Shown: positions 9,125 to 18,898, counted from the stretch's first letter. The stretch is DNA of 64,000 bases from Flavobacterium daejeonense DSM 17708 (GCF_000425425.1 NZ_AUDK01000025.1:1-64000); one strand, 5' to 3'. Numbers and translations are program-made. The notes: generated by a model from the letters alone, not told the origin.

Positions 9125-11071
9125 TTACTTCTTATTTTTCATTCTGTATTTTCGTTCCTTGTACAAATAAGAAGCTGTGGTAACATGAGCCAAAGCATCT
9201 TTCGCCATTTTTTTATTCAATTTTGTTGGTATTAAAACCGTATCGTTTTTCATTTCAAACTCCAAAAGTTCTTTATTCGGTTGTAAAACGACTACCTTGT
9301 TTTCAATTCTAAATGCATCATTATCATGAAACTGCATGATAGCTCTTCCGGGAACATTTGAAGCAAGATGCATTAAATTTATTCCCGGCATTGGATCACT
9401 GATATCCATACTTATAAAATTCAATACCGTTGGAGCAATATCAATCTGACTGCATAATTTCTCGTACTGACTGCTTAATTTCTCGTATTTTTTTTACCTT
9501 TAGGAATATTCGGATCAATCAACAAAGCCCGAATATGAAACTTGTTTATCGGTACTAAGTTTTACCGTAAGTTCTGGTACAATGATCGGCAATAACCAGG
9601 AAAATGGTATTTTTAAAATAGGTTTCTTTTTTAGCCAATTTAAAAAACTTCCCGATTGAAAAATCGGCATATTTCATAGCATTATGTACGGTATTTTTCT
9701 TTTTATCATACAACTGAATTCTTCCGTCGGGAAATTCAAAAGGCTCATGATTAGATGTTGAAAACATCAGAGAGAAGAAAGATTTATTCCCCATGGATTT
9801 AAAATATTTATTGGCTTTTACAACTAAATCTTCTTCAGAATATCCCCAGTTTTCTTTAAATGCTGCTTTAGATTTATCATAATCTTTTTCGTCAATGATT
9901 TTACTAAAACCGTTTCCGTTAAAAAAAGCAGCCATATTATCAAAATTAGCCATTCCGTCATAAATAAAACTTGTTTGATAACCTTTCTCCCTAAGATTTT
10001 CAGCAAGCGTATAAAATCCTGTTTGCGAATTACTCAATTTTACCACACTCTCCGAAGGCGAAGGAAGAAACCCCGTCACCACGGCTTCTATACCTCTTAC
10101 ACTACGCGTTCCGGTACAATATAAATTAGTAAACAACAAACCTTCTTTAGAAAGTTTATCCAATTCAGGAGTCAAAGGTAATCCTCCTAAGCAACCAACA
10201 TACTCAGCACCTAAACTTTCCTGTAAAAAAACCACAATATTATAAGGTTTTTCAAGAACAGTATCCGCTTTTTGCAAATGCATCAATGGTAAATTAGCAT
10301 CCGTAAAATTTGATTCGGGAACATTCATGTATTTTTTAACCCGCCTGATTGCTTCTTCAGCATCCATTTTACCATACATTTTTGCTGCATTTCCTTCGTT
10401 TTTAAGTGAATACAATGCAAAACCTACGGTATATAAAGAATTCACTCCTAAAGTATTTGTCAATTGATTGGTTGAAAAAATAGCATTACTGGCATTTATT
10501 AGGTCTTTTAGAGACCAAGCTTGATCTTGCCCCAAAAACAACAGAAAAACCACCAGAGGAAACAAAAACAACTTGGTACGATAAGCCATATTTTTTGGGT
10601 AAAACCAGGAAGCAGCATTTTTAATTACAAAATAAAGCGCCAACCCTAAAACCAAAAACGAAACCACCATAGAAGTCATATAACTTTTAATCAAAGTCCC
10701 CACAACTTCTTTAGGATAAATTAAATAATCAATAAACAATTTATTGGGACGTGTATCATATTCATTGATAAAATCATAGCTGGCTAATTCCATGAAAAAC
10801 AACAAAAAGAAAATAAAGTAAACGCTGAAAAGTTTCTTTATTTTTTGCAAATAATTATCCGGCAAAACCGACAATAATAATGTTGGCAAAAATGAAATAT
10901 AACCCAGCAAATGATATCCATTCAAACCTATTGGAAACAACATCCAATAATCCGGTGTTTGCATTACACGTTCTTTAAATACTAAAAAAGAGCCAAACGA
11001 CTAAGCGTTGTAATCAGTAAACCAATAAAAAAGAAATTCAGTACTGGTTTGAAAAAATTAATATTCTTTAT
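9125..11071 (-). pseudogene. LTA-synthase-family sulfatase, disrupted by several frameshifts
   Basis: The intact ancestor was a membrane-anchored alkaline-phosphatase-superfamily enzyme: an N-terminal set of membrane helices, then an extracellular sulfatase domain (QESLGAEYVGCLGG and VIADHCTRTYGKT blocks remain). The frame is broken at a six-T run (plus-strand 10984-10989), at about 9559-9564 and at 9447-9495, where near-identical 20- and 21-bp tandem copies and an eight-base homopolymer occur. Around 10909-10930 the expected GLRxDI motif is replaced by GLNGYH, as if two small indels compensated. The initiator position holds ATA (11069-11071). Most lesions are single missing bases in homopolymers, so sequencing error is an alternative to decay. 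Confidence 0.85.
9447..9487 (-). repeat. Tandem duplication of 20/21 bp inside the sulfatase pseudogene
   Basis: Two adjacent near-identical copies, CTGACTGC..TTTCTCGTA (9447-9467) and a 20-base version (9468-9487), differ by one substitution and one base of length. They encode YEKLCSQ twice in the terminal reading frame and contribute to the frame change. Confidence 0.8.
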
Positions 11072-11123
11072 TTTATTTACTTAATTATAAAAAAATCACT
11101 ATAATTATTTTTTTAAAAAACTC

Positions 11124-12026
11124 TTAACTGCTGTTTTTTGTTTTCAACTTCAGCTTGCGTTTGTGCTTTAAAATTCCGTTTAAAATCACCACTAAAAGAA
11201 TAATCAGAGCACCCGCATAAAAAGAACCACTCATTTTTTCCTTATCGCCAATAATAAAATAAGCCAAAAGAATTCCGTAAACCGGCTCTAAATTGGTTGT
11301 CAGCATAACCGTATAAGGACTCAATTGTTTCATCACTTTTACCGAAGCCGTAAAAGCATAAGCCGTACAAACCGAGGACAAAACCAACAGCAACAACCAA
11401 TCATTAGCTGAAACACTGAAAAAATCCAGACTAAATTTATTTTGACCAATAAAATAAATCGTTATAAAAAGAAAACCTGCTACAAATTCATAAAAAGTAA
11501 TCACTGCCGAATCATGTTTTTGAATCAATTTACCATTAAACAAAGTAAACAAAACCCCGAGAATAATGGCAACCAAAGCAAAGAGCATTCCTTTAAAATA
11601 ACCGGCCTCAACCTGCATAATTACAGATAAAGCCGCTATAATAACCAACCCAAAAAACACTTCATACCAAAGGACTTTTCGTCCATAAAACAAAGGCTCT
11701 AACAGGGATGCTAAAAAAGCACCTAAAGAAAACACAGATAAAGTTATCGACACATTAGAAATATGAATGGCATGAAAGAAAAAAATCCAATGCAGTGCTA
11801 TGAGCAGCCCTACAAAAGTCAACTGAAGTAAAGCGGTAAATGGAATTTGGAAAGACTTTCTTGAAAAGAAAATATAAACCGCTAAAAACAAAGAAGCCAT
11901 CAGCATTCGATACCAAACAATCACGTCGGCAGCAATAGTAATTAAAGCGCCAAGTATGGCTGTAAACCCCCAAATAAAAACAATCAGATGGAGATTGAAA
12001 TAACTTTTAAGTCTAACGTTTGGCAT
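11124..12026 (-). CDS. EamA/DMT-family membrane transporter
   Basis: A 300-residue integral membrane protein with about ten hydrophobic helices in two EamA repeats (for example LHLIVFIWGFTAILGALI near the start and YTVMLTTNLEPVYGILLAYF in the second half). The drug/metabolite transporter superfamily exports or imports small metabolites; the substrate cannot be read from sequence. The start chosen is the ATG at 12026 (MPNVRLKSYFNLH), which overlaps the end of the LptG/LptF gene by 14 bases; upstream in-frame codons lie inside that gene. It is probably last in a tgt-lptG-eamA operon. Confidence 0.87.
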   Translation of the reverse strand: MPNVRLKSYFNLHLIVFIWGFTAILGALITIAADVIVWYRMLMASLFLAVYIFFSRKSFQIPFTALLQLTFVGLLIALHWIFFFHAIHISNVSITLSVFSLGAFLASLLEPLFYGRKVLWYEVFFGLVIIAALSVIMQVEAGYFKGMLFALVAIILGVLFTLFNGKLIQKHDSAVITFYEFVAGFLFITIYFIGQNKFSLDFFSVSANDWLLLLVLSSVCTAYAFTASVKVMKQLSPYTVMLTTNLEPVYGILLAYFIIGDKEKMSGSFYAGALIILLVVILNGILKHKRKLKLKTKNSS

Positions 12027-13101
12027 TGCGCAACAAATAAACAGCCAGAATTCCAAAAACAAAATTAGAAAACCAAACTGCTACAAGAGGTGAAAAAGTC
12101 GATTTTTCGGCTAATACGCCAAATATCTTATCAAAAAACACAAATCCAAAAGCTACGGCAATCCCGATGGTTAAATTCATTCCCATCCCTCCTCTTCGCT
12201 TCATCGAAGAAACCGCCACAGCAATAATGGTCAAAATGAAGGCCGAAACCGGAATACTGAATTTTTTATAGAAAACCACTAAATAAACGTTGATATTAGA
12301 CGAACCACGTTTCCTTTCCTTATCAATAAAATCAATTAGTTTATCCAGTCGCAGCGTCTCCGCGATGTAAACTACCGGAGTTAAATCTTCGAGTTCAAAT
12401 TTAAATTTCACATTTTTTTCAGGCAAAACTTCTATCTTATCGCCCAGTTTACCTACAGTTCGCTTAGTATAGTCATACAAGGTATAAGTACTGTCTTTTT
12501 CGTTGTATTTAATTCGGCTGGCGGTAATTTTGGAAACCATTTTTTCTTTTTCAAATTTTTCCAAAGCAAAATTAAACGCCATTTTCGACGTTGGATTAAA
12601 ATTACTTACATACAGAAATTCCTTGTCATTCAACTGCCTGTACACATCGGTATTATCGCCCCGCATTCGTTCTTTTCCGTCTCTACGCAAATAAGTATAA
12701 CGGAAATTATTAAAGCCCTCACTCGAAACCGGAACCACATAAAATCCCATCAACAATACAAAAATCGAAATAATGGTTGCCCCGATAAAATAAGGTCTTA
12801 AAAAACGGCTAAAGGAAATTCCCGAACTCAATATGGCAATGATTTCGGTATTATTAGCCAATTTTGAAGTAAACCAAATAATCGATAAAAAGAGAAATAT
12901 CGGAAATAAGGCATTGGCAAAATAAATTGTAAAATGATAATAATAGATAACAATAGCCAGAAAAGGAACTTTATTCTCAATCATAAAATTGATTTTCTCC
13001 GAAACATCAATAATAATCCCAATTGGAATAAACATTAACAACATGGCCGCAAAAGTGGCCAAATATCTTTTCAGAATGTACTTATCTAGTATTGTTAACA
13101 T
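12013..13101 (-). CDS. lptG: LptF/LptG-family LPS export permease
   Basis: A 362-residue inner-membrane protein of the YjgP/YjgQ family, which forms the transmembrane part of the Lpt ABC transporter that extracts lipopolysaccharide from the inner membrane. The pattern is three N-terminal helices, a periplasmic beta-jellyroll region (about residues 120-270) and three C-terminal helices. It begins MLTILDKYILKRYLATF, a typical start, so ATG 13101 is preferred to an upstream frame extension. In Bacteroidota the neighbour of tgt is usually this gene; whether it is F or G cannot be settled by sequence alone. Confidence 0.9.
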   Translation of the reverse strand: MLTILDKYILKRYLATFAAMLLMFIPIGIIIDVSEKINFMIENKVPFLAIVIYYYHFTIYFANALFPIFLFLSIIWFTSKLANNTEIIAILSSGISFSRFLRPYFIGATIISIFVLLMGFYVVPVSSEGFNNFRYTYLRRDGKERMRGDNTDVYRQLNDKEFLYVSNFNPTSKMAFNFALEKFEKEKMVSKITASRIKYNEKDSTYTLYDYTKRTVGKLGDKIEVLPEKNVKFKFELEDLTPVVYIAETLRLDKLIDFIDKERKRGSSNINVYLVVFYKKFSIPVSAFILTIIAVAVSSMKRRGGMGMNLTIGIAVAFGFVFFDKIFGVLAEKSTFSPLVAVWFSNFVFGILAVYLLRNAKR

Positions 13102-13167
13102 AATAGCATTAATTGATTTTTTGTTTAATCGTTTAACCGAATAAACGATTAAACAAATCAACATATT

Positions 13168-14298
13168 TTAAAGTCTTTGACTCATGTTTTTCACCATCAT
13201 TTCTTTCCAAACTCTGAAATCACCGGCTAAGATATGCTTTCTGGCTTCGCGAACCAACCACATATAAAACCCTAAATTATGAATCGTAGCGATTTGTTTC
13301 CCTAAATACTCATTGGCAGCAAAAAGATGACGCAAATAAGCTTTTGAATATTCGGTATCCACAAAGGTGATTCCCATTTCATCAATTGGCGAAAAATCGG
13401 CTTCCCATTTTTTATTTTTAATATTGATAGTACCATTAGCTGTAAACAACATCCCGTTTCGGGCATTTCGAGTAGGCATCACACAGTCAAACATATCAAT
13501 TCCCAGAGCGATATTTTCCAAAATATTAATTGGCGTTCCCACCCCCATCAAATAACGAGGTTTGTCCTCCGGCAAAATTTCAGTCACCACCTCAGTCATC
13601 GCATACATTTCTTCGGCTGGTTCCCCTACTGAAAGTCCGCCAATAGCATTTCCTGCCTGACCGGAATTCGCAATATATTCCGCCGACTGACGTCGCAAAT
13701 CTTTATAAGTACTCCCCTGAACAATTGGAAAAAAGGCCTGATCATAACCATATTTTACCGGAATTTTATCCAAATGATTGATACAACGATTCAACCAACG
13801 GTGCGTCATGTGCATCGAACGTTTGGCATAATGATAATCACATGGATAAGGTGTACATTCATCAAAAGCCATGATAATATCAGCTCCAATAGTACGCTGA
13901 ATTTCCATTACATTCTCCGGAGTAAAAGTATGATAAGAACCGTCAATATGCGATTTAAACTTTACTCCTTCTTCCTTAATTTTTCGGCTATTGGAAAGCG
14001 AATACACCTGATAACCTCCAGAATCTGTCAAAATATTACGATCCCAATTCATGAATTTATGCAATCCTCCCGCCTGCTCTAAAATTTCAGTCTGCGGACG
14101 CAAATACAAATGATAAGTATTTCCAAGAATAATATCCGGATTAATATCGTCTTTCAATTCTCTTTGGTGCACTCCTTTTACAGAAGCTACCGTACCTACC
14201 GGCATAAAAATAGGCGTTTCAATCACACCGTGATCAGTGGTAATGCTTCCCGCTCTGGCTTTAGAAAGTGGGTCTTTTTGTAATAAATCAAACTTCAT
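13168..14298 (-). CDS. tgt: tRNA-guanine (queuine) transglycosylase, zinc cysteines absent
   Basis: A 376-residue TIM-barrel enzyme that exchanges guanine-34 of GUN-anticodon tRNAs for preQ1. Catalytic and substrate blocks are present: DSGGYQVYS (catalytic Asp of the early block), GGLSVGEP, and FDCVMPTRNARNG with the nucleophilic Asp. The C-terminal region, where most bacterial enzymes hold a CxCxxC...H zinc site, reads IDEMGITFVDTEYSKAYLRH, with none of the three cysteines; only the later histidine remains. This seems characteristic of flavobacterial Tgt. The start MKFDLLQKDPLSKARAG at 14298 is preferred over an upstream extension that overlaps the promoter. Confidence 0.95.
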   Translation of the reverse strand: MKFDLLQKDPLSKARAGSITTDHGVIETPIFMPVGTVASVKGVHQRELKDDINPDIILGNTYHLYLRPQTEILEQAGGLHKFMNWDRNILTDSGGYQVYSLSNSRKIKEEGVKFKSHIDGSYHTFTPENVMEIQRTIGADIIMAFDECTPYPCDYHYAKRSMHMTHRWLNRCINHLDKIPVKYGYDQAFFPIVQGSTYKDLRRQSAEYIANSGQAGNAIGGLSVGEPAEEMYAMTEVVTEILPEDKPRYLMGVGTPINILENIALGIDMFDCVMPTRNARNGMLFTANGTINIKNKKWEADFSPIDEMGITFVDTEYSKAYLRHLFAANEYLGKQIATIHNLGFYMWLVREARKHILAGDFRVWKEMMVKNMSQRL

Positions 14299-14340
14299 AC
14301 TGGTTTCTCTACCGATTGTTTTTCCGACTATTCGGGAGCG

Positions 14341-14348
14341 CAAAGATA
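14341..14348 (-). promoter_or_regulatory. -7 box of the tgt promoter
   Basis: The minus strand reads TATCTTTG, matching TAnnTTTG, 42 bases before the tgt start. Its position rules out translation starts further upstream. No clear -33 TTG was found. Confidence 0.6.
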
Positions 14349-14501
14349 GTTTAATTTAGAAAAAAGCTACATCTTTTTAACAGCAAACTAACGCTTTAAA
14401 AAACATTGTTTTTCACCATTAAGAAATTAAGAATCATTAAGTATAAATTTTCTTAACTCCTTAATGGTAAAATTGAAGATTTATAGTGGTATTAATATTT
14501 G

Positions 14502-14509
14502 TAACTTTG
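14502..14509 (+). promoter_or_regulatory. -7 box of the selO promoter
   Basis: TAACTTTG matches the TAnnTTTG consensus and lies 23 bases before the selO ATG. The in-frame extension upstream (from 14464) would begin before this box and so is not used as the start. Confidence 0.6.
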
Positions 14510-14532
14510 TATTATCAATAATTACAAATACA

Positions 14533-16095
14533 ATGAAAATCAACATTCAAGATACTTTCAACAAAGAATTACCCGCCGACCCAATTACCGAAAACTACGT
14601 CAGACAGGTCGAAAACGCTTGTTTTTCATTTGTAACACCTGTAAAAACGGCCAATCCTGAAATACTTCACGTTTCTCCGGAAATGCTCGAAAACTTAGGA
14701 TTATCACTAGAAGATGCTCAATCCGAAGAATTCAAAAATATTTTCACCGGAAACGAAGTTTTACCAAACACCCAGCCCTATGCCATGTGCTACGGCGGAC
14801 ATCAGTTTGGAAACTGGGCAGGACAACTAGGCGATGGCCGTGCAGTCAATTTAACTGAAATCGTTCACAATAATCAACGTTGGGCTATCCAACTCAAAGG
14901 CGCTGGAAAAACACCATATTCCAGAACTGCCGACGGATTGGCAGTTTTGCGCTCTTCCATCCGCGAATATTTATGCAGCGAAGCCATGTTTTATTTAGGT
15001 GTTCCTACCACAAGAGCATTGTCTTTAGCTTTGTCAGGAGACGAAGTTTTAAGAGATATGCTCTACAACGGCCATCCGGCTTATGAAAAAGGAGCTATTG
15101 TAAGTCGTATTGCACCTAGTTTTTTACGTTTTGGAAACTACCAAATCTTAGCTGCACGTAAAGATGTGCAAACTCTAAAAACACTCACTGATTATACCAT
15201 CAAACATTTTTACCCGGAATTAGGCGAGCCTTCTAAAGAGAGCTATCTGCAATTTTTCAGAAAAGTCGCCGAAAACAGTCTGAAAATGATTATTCATTGG
15301 CAACGGATTGGTTTTGTACACGGCGTAATGAATACTGATAACATGTCCATTTTGGGACTCACCATCGATTACGGTCCTTATGGCTGGCTCGAAGGTTACG
15401 ACTACGGTTGGACACCTAACACCACCGACTCCCAACACAAGCGTTATCGTTACGGCAACCAACCCAACATTGTCCTTTGGAATTTGTACCAATTGGCAAA
15501 TGCTTTATTTCTTTTAATCAACGAAGCTGAAGGTTTGGAAAAAATCCTGGCTGATTTTGGTACCAATTTCGAAATCCAATATTTAAACATGATGCGTTCT
15601 AAAATTGGACTTTTCACCCAAAATGAGAACGACCAAAAACTCATTCAGGAATTAGAAAACAATTTACATTTAACCGAAACCGACATGACCATTTTCTACA
15701 GAAATCTAAGTCAGTTTCAAAAAGAAAAACCGGAAGAAGGATTAAAAATCATTACTGTTGCTTTCTACAATTCCATTGAAGAATTTCCAAAAATCAGCGA
15801 AGCCTGGAACAATTGGTTCAACCAATACAGCCTGCGCCTGCAATTAGAAACAATAACTAATACTGAACGTGCCGAAAAAATGAACAGCGTCAATCCAAAA
15901 TATGTATTACGGAATTACATGGCACAATTAGCCATCGATGCTGCCGACAAAGGCAATTACAGCCTGATTGACGAACTTTTCAATCTATTGAAAAATCCGT
16001 ATTCTGAACAGGAAAATATGACGAAATGGTTTGCCAAACGTCCGGAATGGGCCAGAAACAAAGTAGGTTGTTCGATGTTGTCTTGTAGTTCTTAA
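14533..16095 (+). CDS. selO: Protein adenylyltransferase SelO (YdiU family)
   Basis: A 520-residue pseudokinase-fold enzyme; characterised SelO proteins transfer AMP to Ser/Thr/Tyr residues of target proteins and are linked to oxidative stress responses. Typical blocks include YGGHQFGNWAGQLGDGRAVNL near residues 82-102, QLKGAGKTPYSRTADG near 120, REYLCSEAMFYLGVPTTRAL near 145 and VMNTDNMSILGLTIDYGPYG near 274-293. The C-terminus ends CSMLSCSS; the penultimate cysteine occupies the position of selenocysteine in animal SelO. Length is normal. It is followed after 45 bases by a hydrolase gene in the same direction. Confidence 0.96.
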   Translation: MKINIQDTFNKELPADPITENYVRQVENACFSFVTPVKTANPEILHVSPEMLENLGLSLEDAQSEEFKNIFTGNEVLPNTQPYAMCYGGHQFGNWAGQLGDGRAVNLTEIVHNNQRWAIQLKGAGKTPYSRTADGLAVLRSSIREYLCSEAMFYLGVPTTRALSLALSGDEVLRDMLYNGHPAYEKGAIVSRIAPSFLRFGNYQILAARKDVQTLKTLTDYTIKHFYPELGEPSKESYLQFFRKVAENSLKMIIHWQRIGFVHGVMNTDNMSILGLTIDYGPYGWLEGYDYGWTPNTTDSQHKRYRYGNQPNIVLWNLYQLANALFLLINEAEGLEKILADFGTNFEIQYLNMMRSKIGLFTQNENDQKLIQELENNLHLTETDMTIFYRNLSQFQKEKPEEGLKIITVAFYNSIEEFPKISEAWNNWFNQYSLRLQLETITNTERAEKMNSVNPKYVLRNYMAQLAIDAADKGNYSLIDELFNLLKNPYSEQENMTKWFAKRPEWARNKVGCSMLSCSS

Positions 16096-16140
16096 TTTTT
16101 ACAATCATTTTCAATACAAAAAACTCACTCTAAATAAATC

Positions 16141-16689
16141 ATGAAACATACCTTATTAATAGTTCCCGGTTTAGGCGATTCCGCAACCGGACATTGGCAG
16201 GACAATTGGTTACAGCATTTTCCAAACACAAAAAAAGTAGTTCAGGATAATTGGAATCAACCGCAATTACAGGATTGGTTAAAAAATCTGGATGCAACTA
16301 TAAATTCTATTGAAACGCCTGTTGTTATTGTAGCACATAGTTTGGCTGTTTCGTTAGTAACACATTGGTCACAACAAAACAATACAAGTAAGATAGCAGG
16401 AGCTTTACTCGTAGCTCCCGCCGATGTAGAATCAGCTGAACATACTCCGGAGGAAATCTGGAACTTTGCTCCTATTCCTTTAAATAAACTAAATTATCCT
16501 TCTATCGTAATTAGCAGTTCTAACGACCCTTATATTTCGGTTGAAAGAGCGGAATTTTTAGCCAATCAATGGCAAAGTCATTTTTATAATGTAGATCCAA
16601 AAGGACATTTGAATTTTGAATCTCAACTGGGACTTTGGGAAGAAGGCCAGCAAATTCTGGAATCTTTATTGCAATCCATTACAAAATAA
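16141..16689 (+). CDS. RBBP9/YdeN-type serine hydrolase
   Basis: A 182-residue alpha/beta hydrolase. It begins MKHTLLIVPGLGDSATGHWQ, the signature of the RBBP9/YdeN family. The catalytic triad is visible as AHSLA (Ser near residue 76), the Asp of SSNDPYIS and the His of KGHLNFES. Substrates of bacterial members are not established. It may be co-transcribed with selO. Confidence 0.9.
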   Translation: MKHTLLIVPGLGDSATGHWQDNWLQHFPNTKKVVQDNWNQPQLQDWLKNLDATINSIETPVVIVAHSLAVSLVTHWSQQNNTSKIAGALLVAPADVESAEHTPEEIWNFAPIPLNKLNYPSIVISSSNDPYISVERAEFLANQWQSHFYNVDPKGHLNFESQLGLWEEGQQILESLLQSITK

Positions 16690-16732
16690 GACAACATTAA
16701 AAAAACCTCCTAATTTTTTTACACTACCTGCA

Positions 16733-16762
16733 TTGCTTTAGTAAGTAATTTCATTATGTTTG
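16733..16762 (+). promoter_or_regulatory. Promoter of the nfeD-flotillin operon
   Basis: TTG at 16733-16735 and TATGTTTG at 16755-16762 are 19 bases apart, a full match to the Bacteroidota promoter. The start of transcription would fall inside the palindrome that follows. Confidence 0.75.
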
Positions 16763-16784
16763 TATAACTAACAAAAGTTATACA
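16761..16784. promoter_or_regulatory. Palindrome overlapping the nfeD transcription start
   Basis: TGTATAACT (16761-16769) and AGTTATACA (16776-16784) form a perfect 9-bp inverted repeat with a 6-base spacer, ending two bases before the nfeD ATG. It overlaps the predicted start of transcription, so it may be an operator for a dimeric regulator or a hairpin masking the start codon. Confidence 0.55.
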
Positions 16785-16786
16785 TT

Positions 16787-17356
16787 ATGGAACTACTGGA
16801 AAATTTGCCTGTATTACTCAAAACCTTTTGGTACATTGCTATTCCTACAACATTAATTTTTGCCATCCAGGCAGTAATGACCTTTTCAGGTGTTGATTCC
16901 TCAGACGGTCTTCAAGCCGATTTTGATGGTGACCTTAATGGTAGCGACTCTACTTTTCAACTGTTTTCCCTTCGAAATCTCATCAACTTTTTATTAGGTT
17001 TCAGTTGGACCGGAATTTCACTCTACAACAGCATCGAAAATACAAACCTTTTAATAGCTCTTGCAGTAATAATAGGTTGTCTGTTTGTCTTTGTTTTCTT
17101 CCTTATTATTAAACAAGTGCAAAAACTGGAAGAAGACAATTCCTTTAAACTCGAAAAAACCCTTCACCAATCAGCAGAGGTATATTTAACTATTCCGGAA
17201 AACAAATCCGGAAAAGGGAAAATTATGATCTCTATCAATGGTGCTTTTCACGAATTGGATGCCATGACGGAACATGTCGAAAAAATTGCTTCCGGAAGTA
17301 CCGTAAAAGTAGTAAAAATTGAAAACAACAATATTATTATCGTTCAACCTATTTAA
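16787..17356 (+). CDS. NfeD-like membrane protein (flotillin partner)
   Basis: A 189-residue protein with three hydrophobic segments (about residues 12-30, 60-75 and 85-110) and a C-terminal OB-fold-like domain (SGKGKIMISINGAFHELDAM..GSTVKVVKIENNNIIIVQPI). This matches YuaF/NfeD proteins, which are encoded beside flotillins and thought to assist membrane-domain organisation. It ends 9 bases before the flotillin gene and clearly shares its promoter. Confidence 0.82.
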   Translation: MELLENLPVLLKTFWYIAIPTTLIFAIQAVMTFSGVDSSDGLQADFDGDLNGSDSTFQLFSLRNLINFLLGFSWTGISLYNSIENTNLLIALAVIIGCLFVFVFFLIIKQVQKLEEDNSFKLEKTLHQSAEVYLTIPENKSGKGKIMISINGAFHELDAMTEHVEKIASGSTVKVVKIENNNIIIVQPI

Positions 17357-17365
17357 ATCCAATCC

Positions 17366-18880
17366 ATGACACCAGTTTTAATTATTGCGGTTGCCGCAGT
17401 TGTCTTTTTTGTAACTATTTCAGCCTTAATTTCCCGTTACAAAAGATGTCCTTCGGACAAAATATTAGTAATTTATGGAAAAACCGGAGGTACTTCGGCC
17501 AAATGTGTGCACGGCGGAGGTGCTTTTATTTGGCCTGTTATCCAAGATTATGCTTTTTTAGATTTAAAACCACTTTCTATTGAAGCAAATTTAACTAATG
17601 CTCTGAGCCGACAAAACATTCGTGTGGATGTTCCTTGTCGTTTTACGATTGCTATTTCTACGGAAGCTGACAGCATGAATACAGCTGCAGAAAGACTATT
17701 AGGATTGACTTCGGAGCAAATTCAGGAATTAGCCAAAGATATTTTATTTGGGCAATTGCGTTTGGTAATTGCTACGATGACCATTGAAGAAATTAACTCC
17801 GACAGAGATAAATTTTTGGACAATATTTCTAAAAATGTGGATAGCGAATTGCGTAAAATTGGTTTGAAATTAATCAACGTAAACGTTACCGATATCAAAG
17901 ACGAGTCCGGTTATATCGAAGCTTTAGGAAAAGAAGCTGCTGCCAAAGCCATCAACGAAGCGAAAATTTCGGTTGCCGAGCAGGAAAAAATCGGGGAAAC
18001 CGGAAAAGCCTTAGCCGACAGAGAAAAAGACACTCAAATTGCCGAAACACATAGAGATCGTGATGTAAAAATTGCTATTACACAAAAAGACCGTGAAATT
18101 AGTATTGCCGCTGCCTCAAAGGATGAAGCCATTGGTAAAGCCGAAGCCGAAAGAGACACCCGAGTAAAAACTTCTGAAGCCAATGCTATTGCGATAAAAG
18201 GAGAAAATGAGGCTAAAATTGCCATTGCTAATTCGGAAGCTTTGCGTAGAGAAAAAGAAGCTGAATCTTTACGCGTTGCCATTGCAGCTGAAAAAGTACA
18301 ACAGGCAAAAGCCTTGGAAGAATCGTATATCGCAGAGCAAAAAGCAGAAACAGCCCGATCTGAAAGAGAGCGTTCTACCCAAATTGCTAACGTAGTGGTT
18401 CCTGCCGAAATTGCTAAACAACGTGCCATTATCGAAGCTCAGGCTGAAGCAGAAAGAATCAGAGAAAGTGCCAAAGGAGAAGCTGATGCGATTTATGCTA
18501 AAATGGAAGCCGAAGCGAAAGGTCTTTATGAAATCCTTACCAAACAAGCTGAAGGTTACAAACAAGTGGTGGAAGCTGCCGGTGGCGACCCAGGACAGGC
18601 ATTCCAATTATTGTTAATTGAAAAATTACCTGAATTGGTTAAAACGCAGGTAGAAGCCGTGAAAAACATCAAGATTGACAAAATCACCGTTTGGGATTCC
18701 GGCAATAATGAAAACGGAAATGGCTCTACTGCTAATTTTGTTTCCGGAATGATGAAAACCGTTCCACCTTTGAACGATTTATTCAACATGGCAGGATTAA
18801 ATTTACCTAGCTATTTGAAAGGAGAAAATCAAACTGAAACTGAGATTATCAACCCTGATAAAGAAGAACCTAAGAATTAA
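17366..18880 (+). CDS. floT: Flotillin-family SPFH protein
   Basis: A 504-residue scaffold protein of ordered membrane microdomains. It has an N-terminal hydrophobic anchor (residues 1-22), an SPFH/band-7 domain (about 30-190) and a very long Ala/Glu/Lys-rich coiled coil (about 190-410) with repeated EAxxxA heptads, then a short C-terminal tail. The length and layout match YuaG/FloT. It is co-transcribed with the NfeD-like gene. Several overlapping frames in the coiled-coil region are artefacts of its biased composition. Confidence 0.93.
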   Translation: MTPVLIIAVAAVVFFVTISALISRYKRCPSDKILVIYGKTGGTSAKCVHGGGAFIWPVIQDYAFLDLKPLSIEANLTNALSRQNIRVDVPCRFTIAISTEADSMNTAAERLLGLTSEQIQELAKDILFGQLRLVIATMTIEEINSDRDKFLDNISKNVDSELRKIGLKLINVNVTDIKDESGYIEALGKEAAAKAINEAKISVAEQEKIGETGKALADREKDTQIAETHRDRDVKIAITQKDREISIAAASKDEAIGKAEAERDTRVKTSEANAIAIKGENEAKIAIANSEALRREKEAESLRVAIAAEKVQQAKALEESYIAEQKAETARSERERSTQIANVVVPAEIAKQRAIIEAQAEAERIRESAKGEADAIYAKMEAEAKGLYEILTKQAEGYKQVVEAAGGDPGQAFQLLLIEKLPELVKTQVEAVKNIKIDKITVWDSGNNENGNGSTANFVSGMMKTVPPLNDLFNMAGLNLPSYLKGENQTETEIINPDKEEPKN

Positions 18881-18898
18881 TTTTCACCAAAAAACTTT

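Noticed and set aside
18034..18789. Several long open frames on both strands overlapping the flotillin gene
   Set aside because: They lie wholly within the Ala/Glu/Lys-rich coiled-coil region; its biased codons keep other frames open. The flotillin frame has clear domain conservation.
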